NCBI GenBank assembly: GCA_032690845.1
Contig: CM064420.1
Location: 66,452,707-66,516,706 of the forward strand
From: Eleusine coracana subsp. coracana
Lineage: Eukaryota > Streptophyta > Magnoliopsida > Poales > Poaceae
Length of the DNA: 64,000 bases
Direction of reading: 5' to 3'
The notes under the pieces are model-generated. The model was not told where the DNA came from, ran no database searches, and worked only from the letters and a program-made list of their open reading frames with translations. Positions 9,613 through 20,524 of this stretch are shown piece after piece; position 1 is the stretch's first letter, and the number at the start of each line of letters is the position of its first letter. The position numbers and the translations under genes are program-made.

Positions 9613-10846
9613 GAGCGCTAGACGTGTCCACCGCTTGACATGTAGGTTGAAGTTAGGACAGTGCAGGGGACGTCCATTGTTGTACACTAGATCTGTCGTC
9701 TGAAGATCCGGTAGGATGAGCATGAAGTCCTCTGGAGCAGCCGCTATGATTGTCATCGTGGCGGCCTCGACGTCGAACTCAGCTGCAATCTCCTCGAGGA
9801 CCTGCCTAGTCGTAACAGCCGACCGGTTGCCAACCACAGTGATGAGGAGGGATCGATGAAGGTCTGCCTCGGTTCACCCAATGCTATCAGAGGGGGTGAT
9901 GACACAAAGTGGCCGGGGACGTTCGTCAGGTTGTTGTGATGGAGCCACCGCAGCAGCGATGCATGCGGTAGGCTTGGCTTCAGAGCCGGACGGCAAAAGA
10001 ACGGTTGGCATGGCGGCTCCTGCGCTGGGCCCTGCATCGCGGTTGCTCCCTATGCTCCTCCGTCTTTGCGCCACCAGCCGAAGCCATCGTCTTCTCCTGG
10101 CGCGTCATCTGCGACACCGACGGAGGCTGATTAGCCTGCGACACCAGACGCCATTCCACCACGGACTTCCAAGCTATGGGCTCTGGCTTGGCCGTAGGCT
10201 TGCGTGGATAGACGTACGAACGATGGCCTGGCTCCAAGCAACGGAAACAACAAGTGCGACAGTGATAGTACGCAGCTCGGTGCGAGGCCAAGAAACAGTT
10301 GAAGCACCGACGTCAGAGATCCTCAGGGACCCGTCGACGAGGCCGGTGCGACGACCGAGCACGGAGCTGGCGGGTACGACGACTCTCGACGCGCTGCCAT
10401 CCTTCCTTGTCGACGTCGGGCTCCGAAATCGAGGAGTACCCTAGTTCTGACCGTAGGACAATCTTTGGGGCAAGAGCGCTCGTAACAGGCTTGGGTACAG
10501 GGGCGGCCAGGGACGTGGAGGTGAGGAGGGCTTCTTTGTAGGAGCCGGCGGGACGCAGCGGTGAAGCAGAGCTACCGAGAGACGGACTGGTGTCTACCCA
10601 TCGCTGGTATTTGGACCGGCCCATCGGCACGAAGGGGGGGGGGGGGGGGGGGGGGGGGGGGGAGCATCGGGGGATAAGGAGGTTGAGGAGCAGGGTGGCC
10701 GCCGGAGCCGGAGTAGCTGCCGGCGTGGGGTTGGGGTAGATGACGACGCCAGAAGGGGAGGGGTGCGGAGCGGCACGACCCATTGGATTGACCATCTTGC
10801 AAGATATCAATCTGATTATGAGAACGATAATTCCTTGTATGACCAA
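9613..10846 (-). pseudogene. CCHC zinc-knuckle / DUF4283-type protein pseudogene
   Basis: Read on the minus strand from about 10792 (MVNPMGRAAPHPS), a Pro-rich N-terminus includes a polyproline run encoded by a 25-nt G tract at about 10637-10661. Two tandem zinc-knuckle motifs follow (CFNCFLASHRAAYYHCRTCC and CFRCLEPGHRSY, near 10220-10290), then a DUF4283-like region ending at about 9625 (AAAPEDFMLILPD, LHVKRWTR). Zinc knuckles and DUF4283 occur together in plant LINE ORF1 proteins and in a large grass gene family. Several frameshifts and lost cysteines show it is dead. Which of the two sources it came from is undecided. Confidence 0.65.
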
Positions 10847-11120
10847 AGTCCTTGTTTAAATATAAAAGGTTATAAGTTATATTTAAATTTTATTTAATAA
10901 TAAAATAAATTATGAGAAGATGTATGATATTTTTTAATATTTTGAATAAAGCGAATGATTAAAGTTGATAAAAAAGTCAATGGCAAAAAAAATTTTAAAA
11001 CTTTTTAAAACTCAAAAAGGTAAAACAAAATAAAAATAGAGCAAATGCTCAAGTAAAAAAAATTGATTAATTAAAAACCTTTTTGCAGTTAAAAAAAAAT
11101 ATTCTAACCATAAATTTTTT
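10847..11120. other. AT-rich non-coding stretch
   Basis: No open frame or domain is seen. The sequence is strongly AT-rich with A-runs and leads directly into the Helitron-like 3' end, so it may be the subterminal part of that element. Confidence 0.5.
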
Positions 11121-11158
11121 TAACAAAGACCCACGACAACGCACGGATATTTTGCTAG
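11121..11158 (+). mobile_element. Probable Helitron 3' terminus (hairpin remnant plus CTAG)
   Basis: The segment reads acccacgacaacgcacggat, then tattttg and CTAG followed by host T. Helitrons end in CTRR, preceded about 10 nt earlier by a short GC-rich hairpin; grass families often have CCCG-loop-CGGG followed by a T-rich spacer and CTAGT. The stem here is imperfect, as expected after CpG decay. The body would lie to the left (10846 and below). The 5' TC end was not identified, so the extent is unknown. Confidence 0.5.
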
Positions 11159-11639
11159 TAACATATTTAAAGAGAACATTTCTTATAATTATTGGAACAT
11201 TTACAAACAAAAGTGTACAAAAAATTTAAAAAGCCAAAGAATGTGGAACAAAGACATACTAACAGCAGAACAGTGGCATGAAACATTTGGAACAATATGT
11301 ATACACAGGTGGAACAATTAGATTTAACCCTAGCAAAATCTGATTTATTACCATGGAAAATGACAGAATGAAAGAAGAACATTTCGACAATTGAGCCAGA
11401 ACAATGAAAAATGAAAGGGGGACAATTAAAGAGCAAGGATAGAAGAAGACACACAAAAAGGATTGACACGGCAAATACAATTGCAAAATCCACTTTATCA
11501 CAAGAGATTGATGTCACTGTAACATTGAAACATTCATTCAAGTAACACCTAAAACATCTACTAGCTGGACTAAAAATTACTAGCTGAACTAAAAAGTACA
11601 ATATTGTATCTCTTACATCTCAAGACAGAATACACCTAA
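11159..11639. other. Non-coding 3' flank of the Ulp1-like gene with repeated TGGAACA words
   Basis: No supported coding frame. The word TGGAACA(A/T) recurs (about 11192, 11240, 11287, 11310), as it does in the gene's intron at 13490-13680. The polyadenylation region of the minus-strand gene should lie here, but no single signal stands out. Confidence 0.45.
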
Positions 11640-13382
11640 AACATCTACTTCATGCTCCGAACAGATGCTGGGTCGATTTCATTCAACGGACACGTTAGTA
11701 TCTTGTGACAAACAAGTTTCCGGAACTTCGCAACAGCATCCTGAAAAAATGGTACAAATAAAAAATAGATTTCAGAAAGGAAGAAAAGAATGCACTATGA
11801 GTCCAACTGGCTTAAAACCTTGCCATCCCAATATAGCATGAGTAACATAACAATAATGCAACAGTCAAACCTGAAAACTTGCAAAAACAGTATCACAAAT
11901 ATGTCATAATGGAAAGTAGTACAATTATCTAAGAAAGTTGAAGCAAAGGAATTACTTGGATAACAGAGGGGAGCACTTATGATCAACAACTTTATAGCTT
12001 GCAAAATCCCTGTCAAATATCTCTGCTTCACGGCAAGTCCTCTCAAAATTCTATGCCTACATAGTACAAGCAGAAGGTCAAATATGAACAGCAATACAAA
12101 AAGTGGAAATTATTTAATTTGAGATAAAGTAAAAAAACTAATACCACACTACTGATGACATCATTCTTCACAGTATGTTGCAATGTATTCTTTGGATCAA
12201 ACAAATCAATATGTGGGAAGAGAGTATTGCTGCAAACCAATATCCAGTGGTCATTTAAATTCATTACTTCATTAGAAACATAAACTGACAGATGAAAAGA
12301 AACTAATTGATTGTTGGAATGAAAATAAACAAGAATAGATAGAAAGCAGAATCCTAAAGTGTACAAACAATAATGTACCAGATCAGCTTTCTTGAAGTCA
12401 AATTCTGCATTAGCCCTTGTAAGCTCAGCTTCAGTAGACTCAGGGATATAATACTTACGTGCTTGAAAGATCTTAAGCTACAAAAATGATAACATAAAGG
12501 GACTTAGAAGACAAGATACATAGAACAATAATGATGACTCAAATAATTAATGTACAGCGAAACATACTGAAGTGAAAGAAGTGAAAACATTTTTTCTTCT
12601 TGAGAGATTACTTAAAGATGGCTCCATATAGTCTGAATTAACGAAGTTCACATAGATGCTCATAACCTGATCCCAAACAAAACCACCAGGTTTCAGAGAA
12701 CCTTGGAAAGCTGAATAAGAACAGTCAAATCCTGATATTGACACAAAAAAAGGCCTAGGACATAAAGTTTCAGAAAAATGAAAGTATTAGAGGATCAAGA
12801 AAAACAAATAAGGTACTGGCAAGGGAAATGAAGCAGTAAAACAAAAAAAAAGGAACTTACAACATATCATCCTTTCTGCACTTAATAAATTTTATGGTTG
12901 TTGGGGACATCATTTCCAGGACCAAAATCATCTAGAAAGTCCTCTTGATCACTGTCACTAATGATACGAGTCCTAGATTCATGGTTGTTGGGGACAGAGC
13001 ACTCAGCAATGAATGGAAGTACAACATTTTCAGATTGATTGTTTTGAGAAGGACAAACAACATGATCAACCGTTCCAGCATTAAGATTAGAAGTTGATGT
13101 AGTATGATCACAAGGATTATGAACTCCGAAAGAAACATGCCCACTGAAAGGGGTTGGAACAACATTGTCAGTAGACACATTACTATTAATAGAAGCTTTA
13201 GCAGACAAGCACTGAGAATATATCTGAGAGGCCATCATAGACAGACGGTTTGAGAAAACAGGAGCAAATGATTGGGACATATTGCTGATCAGAGTTTTCG
13301 AAGAAGCAAGTAAATGATCATTGAATTCTTTTTCCAAAAACTCCTTGTGTAAAGAAATAATTGATTGTATGCTAGAATGAAC
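11640..13382 (-). pseudogene. Ulp1/SENP-like C48 cysteine protease module
   Basis: Exon 12861-13382 is a Ser/Asn-rich acidic linker (SDSDQEDFLDDFGPG). Exon 12568-12754 starts the peptidase (FDCSYSAFQGSLKPGGFVWD). The His of the triad lies in NLNDHWILVC (about 12240-12260) and the Asp in IDLFDP. The Cys lies in FDCCIIVM (about 11860), where relatives have DCG. The last exon ends CPLNEIDPASVRSMK with a stop near 11645. Ulp1 enzymes cleave SUMO or other ubiquitin-like tags. Catalytic positions are present, but a frameshift just before the Cys exon and Gly-to-Cys next to it argue against activity. Confidence 0.68.
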
Positions 13383-13972
13383 CTAAATCATCACAAATGA
13401 AAGGAAATAATTCAAATAACAGGATAGAGTAAGTTAAATGAAAACACCACAAGACAAGGAAGTGTATTATGCAAAAGTTAATTAATAACATTGGAACTAT
13501 TGCACAAAACAGGTGGAACAAAATGGAAGTGCCATTGGAACATTTGAGTGGAAAAAAGGAACATTCATAGAACCAAATGATAAATAATAACTGAACAATT
13601 TAATACTACTTGTAAAACAAGTACATGAAACCATTGGAACAATTGAAAAGACAGAGGAACAAAATGAACAATAAGGACAGAAATTGTAAGAGCTGTAGAA
13701 TAGGATATTAAAACAGAAGAAACTCACATCAGTAGACCCACCACCAAGACCATTGCCTACAACTGATGCTAAACCAGATACAGCATCAGGGACATAAGAA
13801 AAATTCTGTTGTGTTGGTTCACTTGAAACAACAGCATATGGAGTACAGGATATATCACGAAACTGAAAGTACAAAATAAATACAGATTCAAAGAATGAGA
13901 ACACAAAAAAAATAATGTATTATATACAGCTAGATAACATAACTGCATTTTCAAAATGCAATGACAACTAAC

Positions 13973-14791
13973 CGGAACAACTCCATAAGCACATTGCCGA
14001 AGATGTGGTCTATAGAGATCAACCTTTTGCAAGAAAGCAAAATCAGAAGTCTTGAAATGGCAAAAACGCGGGACAACATAGAAAATATGATAATCATCTG
14101 AAAATCATGATTAAGGTCCAAAAAGTCCAAGTAAATAACCTGGAAACATCAAGTTATAAAAAAATATTAAGAATCAGTGGCAACTAAAAAATAAAACGAA
14201 ATAGGGAAAAAAATAACTTACAGCCAGCATGGGAATACAGGAGCCAACATAGATAACACCATCTGAGACTGAAGCATCTGAAGAACCCATAACACCTCGA
14301 AACTTTCTAATCTCAGACATCATAATCACAGAATATGTCCAGACCAATCGTATTCTTTGACTTTGGAAGGGTCCAATAGATAACTCAGATACTTCAAATT
14401 CACATTATTCTGAGTTGACGGACAAATAACTGTTGCAAGAGCAACCAATAGGAATGATCTCATCTTCATTCTGATACAAGAGAGCAACAGCTCGATTTAT
14501 GGGTGACTTTGTTTCCAACAATGTACTGACCCCTAACTTCACTAACAGCATCAAGAACACTTCCAGTAAGAGGAGCACTCAGATCAATTGGAATGCTACC
14601 AGAAGGAAAACCAACTTCACTGACAATTGACCTATTGAGCTTGAAACTTTTGTTCTTATACTTGAATTGACCAATCCTAACAATCATATGATTCATAATC
14701 CAATCCAACTTTTGTTCTTATACTTCTACCATTGGATCTTAGCTATTATGTGTATCCTGGTCTTGGTTCTCCATTGAAAACATAGCTACTA
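13973..14791 (-). pseudogene. Plant-mobile-domain (KI/aminotransferase-like) module of the chimeric gene
   Basis: Exon 14222-14791 carries FKLNRSIVSEVGFPSGSIPIDL, the form taken by the 'V-x-x-V-L-G-L-P-x-G-x-x-P-I' segment of plant mobile-domain proteins. In shifted frames it goes on with SFLLVALATVICPSTQNN, YLSYLLDPSKVKEYDW and GSCIPMLA. Exon 13973-14139 continues VIYLDFLDL and FLQKVDLYRPH. This is the usual order of that domain (F/L-Thr-x-x-CPTT, then Y-L, then YxW, then C-x-x-x-L-x-x-x-Y-x-D). At least two frameshifts and an early TAA lie within the first exon. Confidence 0.6.
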
Positions 14792-14939
14792 CTGCAAGAA
14801 GAAAAATATAAGATAAATGTTAGAGAAAGTAAATCAACTTTTCCTCAAACCAAAATAAAACTAACGGACCTACATAGTTACTAATATAAGTTTTAAAACA
14901 TTTCACAATATTATTTATATCCAAAAAAATAAGTTCTAC

Positions 14940-16870
14940 CTATCATAATGTTTGAGAACCTCAAAATGTATTCGCTGCACAGACCAGGCATGCAAGCGTT
15001 CCTGATCAGCATAAGTCAGTCCTACCAAATGTCCTCTCAGGTTAAACAGTGGTGTTCCAAGATAGGTATATTCCTGAAAGGGGCAGCTAACAAACAAAAC
15101 CCAGACTTTATCTACCCTTGTTTGGCTCCGGTCTCTGTATACAATTATAAGATATCATTAGTATTGTTCAACATAAAGAATTACAAAATGACATAATAAT
15201 ATAAGAGAGCTTACATGATAGAACCTCTCTGATAGCTGACAGGAGTTATATATTCTTCTCTAGGAAATATGAAAGCATCAACTGGATCACATTCTTGAGG
15301 ATCTTGTGTCTCAAATACCACTTGCTTTATATAATTATTTTCTCCCACCTTCATACTAAATGTACAAAAGTTATAAAAAAATTCTACTGGAGTATGTGTA
15401 CAAACTATATCTTCACCATATCCTGCATCTGTATCATTTGGAAAATTAACCACAAATCTGCCCTTTTCCTTGAAGAAGGTTGGATCAGCAAGAATTATAA
15501 CAGTTCCATCAGTATTCTTCAAAATAATAATTCCAGGAATCACAATAACTCTTTTATCTTCAGAGTCTTCCTCCCAATCGAAACAAATTCGAACAATAGA
15601 TTTTTTAACCTCCTTCAAAGTAGGGTCCTATTAAAAAAATATATTACTAAATAAAAATAAAAAGATGATAAATGAGCAAAAAATGAAGAGTAGATTTTTT
15701 TCCTTTTTATAATGCAAATAATCCCAGTGGCACTAAAGATGGCAACGGACAGCACGCCCGTGGATACTGACTACGTGTGCCCGTGCCTGCCACCTGCCAT
15801 GGGTAAGAAATGGTGCCCGTGCCCGTATGCCCGCTGGTGGCAGGGAGGCGCGCAACCAAGTTGGCATCGGCGCTGGCGCATGAAGCGAGGAAGGCAGGCA
15901 TCGCGAGTCATGCGTTGCATGGGCGTCATTGCGCGGAGGGGCGCAGCTCCATGACGGGCGTGCGGACTGCAGAGGCATGCGGATCGGCAGAGAGGCATCG
16001 TGTTGTGGGGACTACATCATGTAGCCGCGCGTAGAGCACAGCCGACAGGGCGCCGCGCTAGGAAGACAGCCGGCAGTGGCAGGACGTTGCGCTAGGAGCA
16101 TAGGCGAGCGACAGGTGAAAGGGGCGTGTGACCTACTGACCTCTAGGAGATTTTGCCGGTATGAGATTCAAAGGAAGCGCCTGGCGAGAGGATAAAGATT
16201 GGGAGGCGACAGAATCTAAGGCTAGAATGATTTGTTTGTTGTAAAAAACAAATATCTGTTTACTAAAGGATTAATTATGCCCAAATGTAAGTAAGAATGA
16301 AACGGGCAAGCGGGCAGGGAGCATGAATAGAGGTTTTCTCTGCCCGTTGGGTTTAATACTCCGCCCGTGCCCGTGCCCGTGAGCACATAACAACGCCTGA
16401 ATCCGTGCCCATCGGAATTTCTGCTTGTGGGCACACGGGTAAAACACACCCGTTGCCATCTTTAAGTGGCACCATAAAGGTTGCAAACTCTATGCCTATT
16501 TGCCATCACTGCCAACAAGATTGGTGATTTCTGCAATACAAAAACAAAAAGGAAATTTTTTCTAAGAATTACATAGACTGACCTTAGTTGTTTCCTGATC
16601 AGCAGATGTACGCCTCCTTTTCTGGTTGTCGGGATCAGCTGTGGCCTCATTTACTCCTGCAGATGAACGAGCCCGCCGGCGAGAATATTGACGAAGTGCT
16701 TGACCTTGAGTAGTGGAACCAACAACACCTGGGACACGTTGCTGCTGAATCAAGTCATTGGCTTGGACTACAACAGTTGTATCTTGCGCCTTTTCTTCCT
16801 CAGTCTTCTTTGGTGCTGGAACCACGATCTGCTTGCTTGTTTCTTCTGCGGTTAGTTTCTTTTTTTCCAT
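14940..16870 (-). pseudogene. Trypsin-like module exons of the chimeric gene
   Basis: Exon 16583-16870 starts MEKKKLTAEE, is Lys/Glu- and Arg-rich and ends TTK|gtcagt. Exon 15215-15628 begins DPTLKEVKKSIVRICFDW and contains beta-strand-rich sequence (VIVIPGIIILKNTDGTVI, FFKEKGRFVV). Exon 14940-15134 contains YLGTPLFNLRGHLVGLTYAD, which matches the G-x-P-L-F-x-x-x-G-x-V-V-G pattern of trypsin/DegP-like folds around the catalytic serine. The G-N-S-G-G serine motif itself is absent, so an inactive protease-like domain is inferred. The three exons join in phase. A hAT element sits in the intron between the first two. Confidence 0.6.
15734..16464. mobile_element. Non-autonomous hAT-type DNA transposon, 731 bp
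   Basis: 15-bp perfect terminal inverted repeats (TAAAGATGGCAACGG at the left, its complement at the right) are flanked by a perfect 8-bp target duplication, agtggcac (15726-15733 and 16465-16472). An 8-bp TSD and short TIRs are the hAT signature. The interior is GC-rich with GCCCGTGCCC tandem words near both ends and has no transposase. It lies in the intron between two coding exons of the chimeric gene, so splicing would normally remove it. Confidence 0.9.
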
Positions 16871-16910
16871 AATAAAAAATATGGCTGCATTCACGATAGA
16901 ACAAGCCGTT

Positions 16911-16960
16911 GTAACATCATACAATATATAGCACAAAAACATCATACAATATATAGCACA
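16911..16960. repeat. Short tandem duplication (about 24 bp x 2)
   Basis: The unit acatcatacaatatatagc plus acaaa is repeated head-to-tail just upstream of the putative start exon of the chimeric gene, in intron 1. Confidence 0.8.
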
Positions 16961-18808
16961 AACTACCAGCCATGCACTTCAAATTTACAATTAATCAACT
17001 TTATCATTTTTTTATAATTAATAAAGTATAATTAACTGTCCAATGAAATAAACACAGGCTCTCATGACCATATCAATTTTAAAACCAACCACACAGGCTA
17101 AATAAGGAAACACATAGATGCTTAACAAATAACTTTGTGGTCCACACAATGTAACAGCAAGTTCATTATTTTGAATGATATTAGAAGATTGTGCTTATAG
17201 AAACTATTAGTTCACTTGCCAACCGTATATGCATATGCTTCAGGTATGTTCACTACCAAAAAATACTTTTGGTAGCACTTTGACTTAAACACTTACCAAT
17301 TTTTTCTAATCCAGAACTAATAATGCTAGAAGAAACATTAGCACCATCAATACAACAAAGCCAAATTTAACAGAAAAGATTATTCAGCAAAGAAAAGGGT
17401 GATATCCAAGCTTAGATATAGCCTCCTAGAGCCCACTATCTAACTTGCCGATATATAATTTGGACATAGCCAAATACTGAGATGCAACCATCAAATATCT
17501 AACTACATGGAAAAATAAAATAAAACAATTTAGCGAACATGTCTTCAGACATACACAATTGTCAGCCTACCTACAATGCCAATAATTAAGTGACATCTAC
17601 AAGCAACAAGGAAGCTGCTTGCTATGGAGCCAACAAAGTAAATCTACAAGGTTAGTATAATGATCTACAAATATACTTGCTATCAACATTCAGCCTTCTG
17701 CAAGAAAGATAAAAAAACAACTTGCTACGAGTATTACTACCCCTTTGTTCTAACCTAACTCAGCATACAAAAAACTGTATACTCAAAGTTCCTTACAATA
17801 AACACGCTCAACATCTAATCATTGGCTACTGTCCATTACACGATTATGGTCAACATTTTGCTATCCTAACTACCCGAATTGCTCTTACTGGATGCATGAG
17901 GTTGCGAATGTACCTGGACGTGCACCGACGTGATTGAAGGAGATTAATGACTTGCTGGTGAAATGTGGCCAGAGCGCCGTGCCGGCTGAAACCCTAGGCC
18001 CTCGCGTGCCGTAGGCTCTGCTGGCAGCTCCCGTAAATTGCCCTCAGTTGCAGCTGCAGCTGGGGCCGGACTGCTTCAGTGTCTCTACAGCTCGTGCACG
18101 AGAGGAAATCAAGCGAGCGTGTTCAAATCAGCAGGTACAAACGACTGCAAAACTAAGTTGATAAAAAGATATATGAGCAGAACAACAATGATGAAGACAG
18201 CATAGAACAAGCATCGTGGACAGAACAATTCGCAGCAATGATGAAGACATCAAATTAGCAGCAGACACAACAAGCACAAAGCAATTGGACATGAAAATCA
18301 TATGGGCATCCTCTGGCCAACTAGACCCAGGTTGAGGACAGAGCAATTAAATTCAAAATACCTGTGTTAGTAGTGTAAACTACAAACAAAACAAGAACGA
18401 GCTTCAAACAATTGTATTTGCTAACTTAATCAAAGGCGTACACTCATACCAAAACAGAACTAGAGTTGTGTTTGCACTCACAAACAGAAACAGCTGCCAT
18501 GTAACAGAGCAAAAGTATAGTTCCAAACCATAATCGAACCCAAGCAATACTACAGCTACGCCAGCAACAGGATCACATCAGATGTCCCGGTGAACAACCC
18601 CAGGTAGCAAGGGAGCAAGCATGCACACGGAGCAAATCACGGCACAAAACCCACCTCTAAGCAGTAAGCACTAGCCGCGGCAGGAATCAGGCCTCGATTG
18701 AGCCCCGCGAGGCACAAGCAGCAGAGAAAGCACATCGCCGTGATTTGGAATGGCACTCCACACCACGGCAAGCGACCAAAATAGGGGCGAGAGCTTGAGA
18801 AAGCATAC
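16961..18808. other. Intron 1 of the chimeric gene, no coding signal
   Basis: AT-rich sequence with no supported domain. A GC-richer island with AAACCCTAG and CTGCAGCTGCAGCT words lies at about 17960-18110 and could be an alternative promoter or a captured fragment. Nothing in it decides this. Confidence 0.4.
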
Positions 18809-19190
18809 CAGGAGAAGCAACCGTCCCCGCCGATGAGGCGGTACTCGACTGTTTTGGTGCGGCACGGGACTGGCTAGGCGGCGCGGGACTAGCGAGGCGG
18901 CGCGGCCGATCGAGGCGGAGCGGCCGGGCACGAGCGAGCGACTCGCTGGCGGGGTAGCGCTCCTCGTGCGGCGGTGCAGCACGGGACTGGTGAGGCGGCG
19001 CGGCGGGAGAAACGCGAGTGGCTCGCCTGGGGGAAGAGCGAGATGGCGGGGCGGGGCCAATCGAGCGACAGGGGCGGCGGGATGAGTTTTTTCGGGCGGA
19101 GAATGGCGCGAAGAGCGAAGGTTGCCGCCAACGTGGGAGGAGTGGGATTGGGTTTTAGTAGCTACATTGAGGATGGTTCAGGCAGTTAAT
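18809..19190 (-). other. GC-rich putative leader exon of the chimeric gene
   Basis: This GC-rich block ends on the minus strand with CTCCTG|gtatgc, a good splice donor. The frames here are low-complexity Pro/Arg/Ser/Ala and look like 5' UTR rather than protein. The AT-rich sequence beyond 19190 would be the promoter; no convincing TATA box was fixed. Intron 1 (16871-18808) would be about 1.9 kb. Confidence 0.45.
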
Positions 19191-20089
19191 AAAATAAGGA
19201 GGTGTATAGGGGATATTTTGAAGATTGATTTTTTTATTAAATCTTATTAATTTAATTTAGAGAGTTATTGGGGAGCTTTTGGAGATGTTCTAATACAGTC
19301 CATTTTTCTTTTTTTGAAGAAAATTAGAAAAGGAAGAAGTTCGATTCGCCTTTTTAGCTCAGGTGGCATTATGGGTTCCACGTATCAGTTCCATGTCACC
19401 TTCTATGATTTTTCCTCTTTCTTCTTCAAGGCGGTTGTGCTCGCTGAATTGATGAGCTTTAATCCTCTCGCCCCAACCTTGGTAAGTCGCATGAAGCTCG
19501 CCCACCCCTAATTTATCGACGTGTGTTGCCTCCGCCACTGTTGCTTCGCTCTACCCTGGCATGCCAACACCGCAACTCCGCTGCAAGGCCCCACCCTAGT
19601 GTGTCATCAGGTAATCAGATCAAACAAGGTCACCATGGCGTTGGCGAGCATGACGGGGAGGATAAGGACGATAAGGAGCAGGAGCAACGCGTTGCTATCG
19701 GAGACGTCGCGGAAGATGAGCGCAACCAGGTTACGCGCAAGAGGTGTCCCCCCCTTCTCCTCCTCATTGTTTGTGTGCCCTCGATCGATCTCTGCTGCCG
19801 CGTCGTGGGGATGTGGTTGGAGCTTCTCTTTGACCCCGCATCCACCATTGTCGTGGCCCTCCGCTTCCTTACAGAGGAGGTCAGGAGGTCGGCGTGCCCG
19901 TGATAGCCTCCAGTGTGTGCTTCGTCATCACCTTTGTGTCAGTGTTCCGTGAGGTCTCTGTATAGAATTTCAAAGGTTGTCGTAAGGTGAAGCCAGGGGT
20001 CATCATAAGGTACGATGATCCAAAGGAGGAGAAGAGTTCAAAGCCAGGAACTCTATGTTGATGTTATGATGGTGTCGTGTGGAATGCCC
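19191..20089. other. Unassigned region between the chimeric gene and the LINE remnant
   Basis: At 19240-19300 there is an AT-rich end with ggggagcttttggagatgttctaa, a wording common at the edges of grass DNA transposons, but no matching inverted terminus was found. At 19630-19740 the minus strand has a short hydrophobic open segment (SNALLLLLIVLILPVMLANA) that might be a captured membrane-protein exon. Neither is strong enough to name. Confidence 0.35.
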
Positions 20090-20524
20090 TCTAGCAAAAC
20101 AACTCTGGAAAGTGGCAAGAGAATTGTTTAATAAGAATTGCCTAAACTCCATCCAACTTCATGGGCTAAATATATTATCAGTGGTGATCTTTGTTCAATA
20201 GATGATGCAGACTTTTTTGTTTGTGGAGCCTGGTCACTTTGGACAGGGCAGAATGCAAGGAGGAATGGGAATAAGCAGTGGTCGGCTGTAAGCACAGCAA
20301 GACATGTAGCAAAGATGTTGGAAGATCTGGTGTGTGCAAAGCCGGTCTCGGCAGGAACACCAGAGAGACGATCGGTGAGCTAGATGCCACCAGAAGAAGG
20401 TTGGTTTAAATTAAACTACGATGGCGCATTCCTAGCCTCAGACAAGTCTGGAAGAGGAGGTGTGGTTATAAGGGATAGCCATGAGCCGGTCAAACGAGCG
20501 GGAGTATTTTGGTATGGATGCATG
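20090..20524 (+). pseudogene. LINE (L1-type) ORF2 C-terminal RNase H remnant
   Basis: The plus strand reads FFVCGAWSLWTGQNARRNG, the linker typical of plant L1-type ORF2 near its C-terminus. After a stop at 20380-20382 it reads EEGWFKLNYDGAFLAS and GRGGVVIRD, the first strand of the plant RVT_3 RNase H fold, where the Asp of NYDGAF is catalytic. The rest of the RNase H was cut by insertion of LTR element W at 20525. RT and endonuclease are absent, so this is a 3' fragment. Confidence 0.78.

Larger units (their letters stand above)
11640..19190 (-). pseudogene. Chimeric gene: trypsin-like + plant-mobile-domain-like + Ulp1 (C48) protease modules
   Basis: Minus-strand exons with good splice signals are seen at about 18809-19190 (GC-rich leader, donor CTG|gtatgc), 16583-16870, 15215-15628, 14940-15134, 14222-14791, 13973-14139, 13728-13862, 12861-13382, 12568-12754 and 12379-12477. 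Shorter pieces lie at about 12147-12288, 11952-12057, 11806-11871 and 11643-11742. The first three coding exons join in phase. Frameshifts and stops occur in exon 14222-14791, near the end of exon 12861-13382 and between the last catalytic exons. The gene is thus a recent pseudogene, or its sequence contains indel errors. Mobile-domain plus Ulp1 combinations are known from plant KI-type Mutator elements and their descendants. The trypsin-like front end is the unusual part. Confidence 0.65.

Noticed and set aside
9881..10541. Plus-strand frames across the CCHC/DUF4283 pseudogene
   Set aside because: Antisense shadows of the minus-strand zinc-knuckle gene, whose motifs are recognisable.
13497..13904. 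Long hydrophobic minus-strand frames around 11167-12366 and 13497-14032 as membrane proteins
   Set aside because: They are exon plus T-rich intron read-through of the chimeric gene; only the short spliced exons show conserved protein motifs.
19630..19848. Captured membrane-transporter exon
   Set aside because: A short hydrophobic stretch on the minus strand is suggestive, but no flanking exon or family motif supports it.
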